A DNA stretch of 64,000 nt from Candidatus Zipacnadia bacterium (GTDB lineage Bacteria > Armatimonadota > Zipacnadia > Zipacnadales > UBA5352). The notes under the pieces were generated by a model. The model was not told the origin of the DNA. It did no database searches and worked only from the letters and a program-made list of their open reading frames with translations. This document shows, one piece after another, positions 60,734 to 64,000 of the stretch. Both the position numbers and the translations under genes were made by a program. The DNA lies in NCBI GenBank assembly GCA_029821735.1, contig JALGSU010000025.1, positions 62,001-126,000 on the forward strand, read 5' to 3'. Numbering within the stretch: the stretch's first letter is position 1; each line of letters opens with the position of its first letter.

Positions 60734-63670
60734 CTAGAGAGCCGAGAGCGCAACCAGTGCGTCCAATACCTCGACGCGAACCTGGTCCATGACCGTGCGG
60801 TCTTGATCGCCGCCCCAGCCAATTCCGTCGCTGATGATCGCGTCCGTCACGCGCAGCGGCCCCTCGGTGGAAAGCGCCTCGGCCTGTTTCAGTGCCGGTG
60901 CGTTGACGCCCTTGGCCTTCAGTTCGGCGATGCGGGCGCGCAGCATCACGAAGTACTCGTAGTCCTGCATCCCCTCGCGAATGGCCTCCATGTGTTTACC
61001 GTTGGTGACCGAGTCGGTGCCGATGAAGAGCGGCGAGTACTCGACGGAGTCCTGTTCGTACGCGTTCCACGAGGTGGCGGCGTTGCCACCGGAGGAACCG
61101 AACGCCCAGAAGCCGCTGCCTACCGCACCAAAGCGCAGAGCCATCCACTGCTGCCCACGATGGTACGCGTAGGGATCGAGGCCCTTGCCGGGCCCGGAGC
61201 AGTCGTACAGCCACAGGTCAGTGCCCTTGTCGCGCTGGGCGAGGTAGAAATCGCGCTCCTCGTCCGGGCAGCGGGCGGTGACGTAGGCGTTGGGGCAGAG
61301 CACGTCACAGGCGGCCCACAGCCTGGGGTCCTGGGCGGCCGGGTCCTTGTAGCGCGGATCGAGCCAGATGACGATGTCTGGCTGGACGGCCTTGATTGCG
61401 CTGGCCCAGGCGACCAGAATGTCGGTCTGCTCCGGTCTGGTCGGTTCGTCGACAATCAGCAGTGACAGGCGACCGGGGTCGATGTCCTGATCGGCCATGT
61501 GCGCGACCCACGCGTTGGTCCACTCGCCGACCATACGGTTGAAGCGGTCAGTGCCAAGTGGCTCGCCAGCGAAGCCCTGCTCGGCATCCGCGCGCATGAA
61601 GACCGCGTAGTGGCGGGCAGTGGGGAAGCGGGATATCCAGCGGTCCCAGACCGTGAAGTCGAGGTCGGTGATCAGGCCGCCGTCGGCGTCGAACTCAGCT
61701 CCCGCCGGCAGTGTGCTGCGACTGGCCCAGGGGGTGTCAACGTAGTGATCGGCGAGCGCCTGGATCAGCGACGGCATGTTCAGCGGCGTGGTCCCGTACA
61801 TCCCGTTGCTCTCCAGGTAATCCCAGCCGCCGAGTGCGAGGGTCGGGCGGTCGGGGAATGTGAACGGGTAAATGTTGAGGGTGAGCGGCACGACGATGTC
61901 GGGCTCGCCGGGCGCGGTGACCGTCATCTGGGCGGAGTATTCGCCGGCGGGCACATCGGTCGGGCGGAATGACAGCCAGACCTGGCGGGTCATGCCGGCA
62001 GGGATGTCCACCGCGAAGCCCGCACCTGCGGTCTCGGCTTCGGGCAGCGCGGCGGCTATGGGCTGGCGTGCGCGGGTGTCAGTGAAGAGCACCTTGCGGA
62101 CCGTCAGGTAGTCGGGGTTGTCGCCGCCGGGCAGGCCCGTGATGGCGACGTTGGCGACCATGGGCTCCTCGGTGGCGTTGGTCAGGTTGACCACCTCGGC
62201 GCGGTATTCGCCGGAGATCATGTCGGCGCGCAGCGCCGGCGGGTTGGAGGGCGGCGCGCCGGGCGCCTCCGTCGGGGCAAGCTGGTTCCATCGTGACTTT
62301 GGGGCCCAGGCGGTCAGAGGGCCGAAGCCGCGCGCCCGCAGGACCGCCGCGTTGAGCGCGTATACGCTGGCATGGAGGTCGCTGAAAGGCAGGATTGTCT
62401 GGAAACCCTCCGGGATGCCGGGCGGCAGAGCCTCGATCGTGGCGGAGATGGCGTCGGCGCGGGCCGACAGCGCAGCCCGATCGGCATCGGGCATGTCTGT
62501 GGCCGCAATGGCTTTGCGGGCATTGGTGAGGTCGGCGCGCATGCGCCAGACGATGGCGCCGAAGACGACGGCGTCGTTGACGAAGTCAGTGGTGCCGTCC
62601 ATCTGCTGGCCGACGGGGCCCTTGGCCAGCAGGTCGTCGCTGCCGCGATAGACCTCGATCTCATCGCAGAAGGCGAACGGGAAGTAGCTGATGATCAGGC
62701 GCACGTAGCGGCCGCGCGTGTTCAGGTCAGAGACCGCGAAGCGATGGTGCTGGTAGCCAGCGGCAGGCGGCCCGATCTCACGTTCACTCGCGATGATGAG
62801 CTCACCGGCGAGAAACCATTCTTTGTCATCGTCGCTGGTGAAGACGTGGATGGTGTTGGGGAAAGTGACCCCCGCGACGCCCGCCCCTGAGCGGAATGAG
62901 AGGCCCGCGATGGGCTGGATCTCGCCAAGGTCTATGGTGAGTGCGACTGGCCCGGTGCGCATCCAGCCAACGGTGGATTTCTGGGCCCAGAAGTAGCCGA
63001 CCGTCAGCAGACCGTCGGTCAACTGGATGGCATCATCGTCGTCGGTGCAGAGAGGGTACCCGGTGCGGGGTGTGTATGCGTAGGGCGCGCCAAGCGCGAT
63101 GTTGGGGCCGGGCGGCATGTAGAGATCGGCGACATCGACCTCGGCGGGCAGTTGGTCGGCTGGGTAGACTTGCACGTCATCAACGCTGCTGGTGCCGACG
63201 CCAGCTCTGCCGTTGTTACTCAAAGCCGCATCACCGAAGATCTGCACTGTGAGCCCGGTGGCGGCGCCGGAGTTGAAGCGCTCGGTATAGAGCTTCCAAG
63301 CGGTTCCGCCTCGGGTAACCATGCCGGTGACGACGCGATCCGTGGCTGGCTCTGCCACGCGCACCATCGTGTTGATCTTGCCGTCGCTCTTGAGCGAGGC
63401 GGTGAGGACATACTCAGTGTTGGGCAGGCACTCGAAGTCCTGCGTCACCGGGCTGCCCTCGGTCTCGGCGGCGACCTCGTAACGCAGGGAGGTGTTGTCA
63501 GTGTGGCCGTCCGCGTCCGTCGCCGAGTATATCTGCGCGTGCGCGGGGTCGATCTGCCAGCCCGTGGTACCGTCAGCGAAGTCGGAGTTGGTCAGCAACC
63601 CCTGAGCGGTGGCCATATGGGCAACAGCGAGAAGCGCGATGATGCACAGCGCTGCGATGGCGTATCTCAT
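60734..63670 (-). CDS. Secreted GH123-like (DUF4091) protein with CBM and discoidin-type modules
   Basis: A 978-residue exported protein. ATG 63670, with GAAGGGA about 10 bases upstream, starts a signal peptide ('YAIAALCIIALLAVAHMATAQ'); the longer frame has no signal. CBM4/9-like ~22-175 ('NSDFADGTTGWQIDPAHAQIY'). A discoidin (F5/8 type C)-like domain spans ~185-355 ('TIDLGEIQPIAGLSFRSG', 'GRYVRLIISYFPFAFCDEIEVY'). A helical linker and a beta domain ('DVPAGEYSAQMTVTAPGEPDI') precede the GH123/DUF4091 barrel: 'LSLLIVDEPTRPEQTDILVAW' (Asp-Glu pair) and the C-terminal 'AIREGMQDYEYFVMLRARI'. The GH123 activity known elsewhere is beta-N-acetylgalactosaminidase. A second GH123-like protein is at 21879-24951. 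Confidence 0.8.
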   Translation of the reverse strand: MRYAIAALCIIALLAVAHMATAQGLLTNSDFADGTTGWQIDPAHAQIYSATDADGHTDNTSLRYEVAAETEGSPVTQDFECLPNTEYVLTASLKSDGKINTMVRVAEPATDRVVTGMVTRGGTAWKLYTERFNSGAATGLTVQIFGDAALSNNGRAGVGTSSVDDVQVYPADQLPAEVDVADLYMPPGPNIALGAPYAYTPRTGYPLCTDDDDAIQLTDGLLTVGYFWAQKSTVGWMRTGPVALTIDLGEIQPIAGLSFRSGAGVAGVTFPNTIHVFTSDDDKEWFLAGELIIASEREIGPPAAGYQHHRFAVSDLNTRGRYVRLIISYFPFAFCDEIEVYRGSDDLLAKGPVGQQMDGTTDFVNDAVVFGAIVWRMRADLTNARKAIAATDMPDADRAALSARADAISATIEALPPGIPEGFQTILPFSDLHASVYALNAAVLRARGFGPLTAWAPKSRWNQLAPTEAPGAPPSNPPALRADMISGEYRAEVVNLTNATEEPMVANVAITGLPGGDNPDYLTVRKVLFTDTRARQPIAAALPEAETAGAGFAVDIPAGMTRQVWLSFRPTDVPAGEYSAQMTVTAPGEPDIVVPLTLNIYPFTFPDRPTLALGGWDYLESNGMYGTTPLNMPSLIQALADHYVDTPWASRSTLPAGAEFDADGGLITDLDFTVWDRWISRFPTARHYAVFMRADAEQGFAGEPLGTDRFNRMVGEWTNAWVAHMADQDIDPGRLSLLIVDEPTRPEQTDILVAWASAIKAVQPDIVIWLDPRYKDPAAQDPRLWAACDVLCPNAYVTARCPDEERDFYLAQRDKGTDLWLYDCSGPGKGLDPYAYHRGQQWMALRFGAVGSGFWAFGSSGGNAATSWNAYEQDSVEYSPLFIGTDSVTNGKHMEAIREGMQDYEYFVMLRARIAELKAKGVNAPALKQAEALSTEGPLRVTDAIISDGIGWGGDQDRTVMDQVRVEVLDALVALSAL

Positions 63671-63736
63671 GTAAGGGCAATCCCTTCGATTTCTCTGTGG
63701 TCGGTTGCGGTATGGGCAAATACTATGCGCCACGGA

Positions 63737-64000
63737 TCATCCGGAGACCTGCACGGTGGCCTCCGCGATCGCGCCGGTGACGATGTCCTGGGCGCGAATG
63801 GTCCAGGGGCCCTCGGGGCCGTTGAGCGCCGGGACGAACGCGCCAGTGACCTGGCCATCGATCAGGCGCAGGTTATCGGCGTGCCATGGCTTGGGCGTGT
63901 TGTCCGGATCAGTCACTGTCACATGGGCGACCGTACTGCCGGCGTTCGGGAGCGAGAGCTTGTAGTTGATCGACTCTCCGAGCGTGCCGGTCGCGTCGGC
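63737..64000 (-). CDS. C-terminal end of a large, probably secreted protein (5' end outside window)
   Basis: The last 87 residues of a minus-strand gene continuing beyond base 64000; the frame is open to the edge. The segment reads 'GESINYKLSLPNAGSTVAHVTVTDPDN', 'WHADNLRLIDGQVTGAFVPAL' and ends 'WTIRAQDIVTGAIAEATVQVSG'. It is a beta-sandwich of the type found at the C-termini of large hydrolases in these lineages. It lies 66 bases upstream of the GH123-like gene and probably shares its operon. The catalytic identity cannot be determined from this fragment. Confidence 0.6.
   Translation of the reverse strand, partial: ADATGTLGESINYKLSLPNAGSTVAHVTVTDPDNTPKPWHADNLRLIDGQVTGAFVPALNGPEGPWTIRAQDIVTGAIAEATVQVSG

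Noticed and set aside
1..64000. tRNA, rRNA, riboswitch, insertion sequence or prophage
   Set aside because: No cloverleaf, conserved RNA core, transposase motif or phage structural gene was found on reading both strands. A dedicated covariance-model search would be decisive.

Overview
The window is a high-GC bacterial chromosome segment, dense in secreted polysaccharide-acting enzymes. The best lineage clue is the prepilin at 45168-45869. Its N-terminal methylation/TM segment runs into '[16 protein letters not shown]' and it ends in an H-x-G...DG motif. I recognise that form from Armatimonadota-type genomes, where DUF1559-like pilins, DUF6067-type hydrolases, GH123/DUF4091 proteins and DUF6785-type membrane proteins are also common. 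Planctomycetota or Hydrogenedentota cannot be excluded. There are no rRNA or tRNA genes, CRISPR arrays, insertion sequences or phage genes, no sulfatases, and no SusC/SusD pair.

Layout. 1-6970 (+): the 3' end of a GH29 fucosidase, then a tight operon of PLP aminotransferase, Gfo/Idh/MocA oxidoreductase, transglutaminase-like protein and two deacetylase-like proteins. 6975-9914 (-): a secreted LamG plus DUF6067-like hydrolase. 10061-12303 (+): an M55 peptidase and a spore-photoproduct-lyase-like radical SAM protein. 12448-16640 (+): an Fe(III)-type ABC transporter followed by a membrane-anchored beta-propeller. 16662-20496 (+): an uncharacterised locus with a membrane/PPVE-repeat/HExxH protein and two zinc-ribbon proteins. 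20590-24951 (+): an MFS transporter and a GH123-like enzyme. 25042-29816 (-): a hydrolase, an ASRT-like small protein, a deacetylase and a metal-ligand-poor M24 protein. 30240-37568 (+): two giant secreted enzymes. 37572-41630 (-): an SGNH hydrolase and a sugar ABC transporter without its own ATPase. 41850-45086 (+): a 3-keto-disaccharide hydrolase-family protein and a heparinase-like lyase. 45168-46094 (-): a pilin and a 46-codon ORF. 46280-47263 (+): a PD40 propeller. 47260-53916 (-): TPR, ExbB, ExbD and a TonB-like/DUF4159 fusion. 54099-60647 (+): a DUF6785-like membrane protein, a secreted glycosidase-like protein and a UroD-family protein. 60734-64000 (-): a GH123-like protein and the 3' end of another secreted protein.

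Together the genes suggest a heterotroph that attacks complex glycans outside the cell (fucosides, uronic-acid polymers and N-acetylated or acetylated sugars). It imports products by an ABC system and processes them with oxidoreductase, aminotransferase and keto-sugar enzymes. The two most novel-looking loci are the PPVE-repeat metalloprotease/zinc-ribbon cluster and the TonB-like protein whose C-terminus is DUF4159 rather than a TonB domain.

Caution: at least seven reading-frame breaks or internal deletions fall in otherwise well-conserved genes (near 6340, 13600, 17430, 17790, 18245, 24830 and 39825), plus an in-frame loss near 38930. Either the assembly carries indel errors or several genes here are decaying. 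Composite genes are annotated as single features and the breaks are described.
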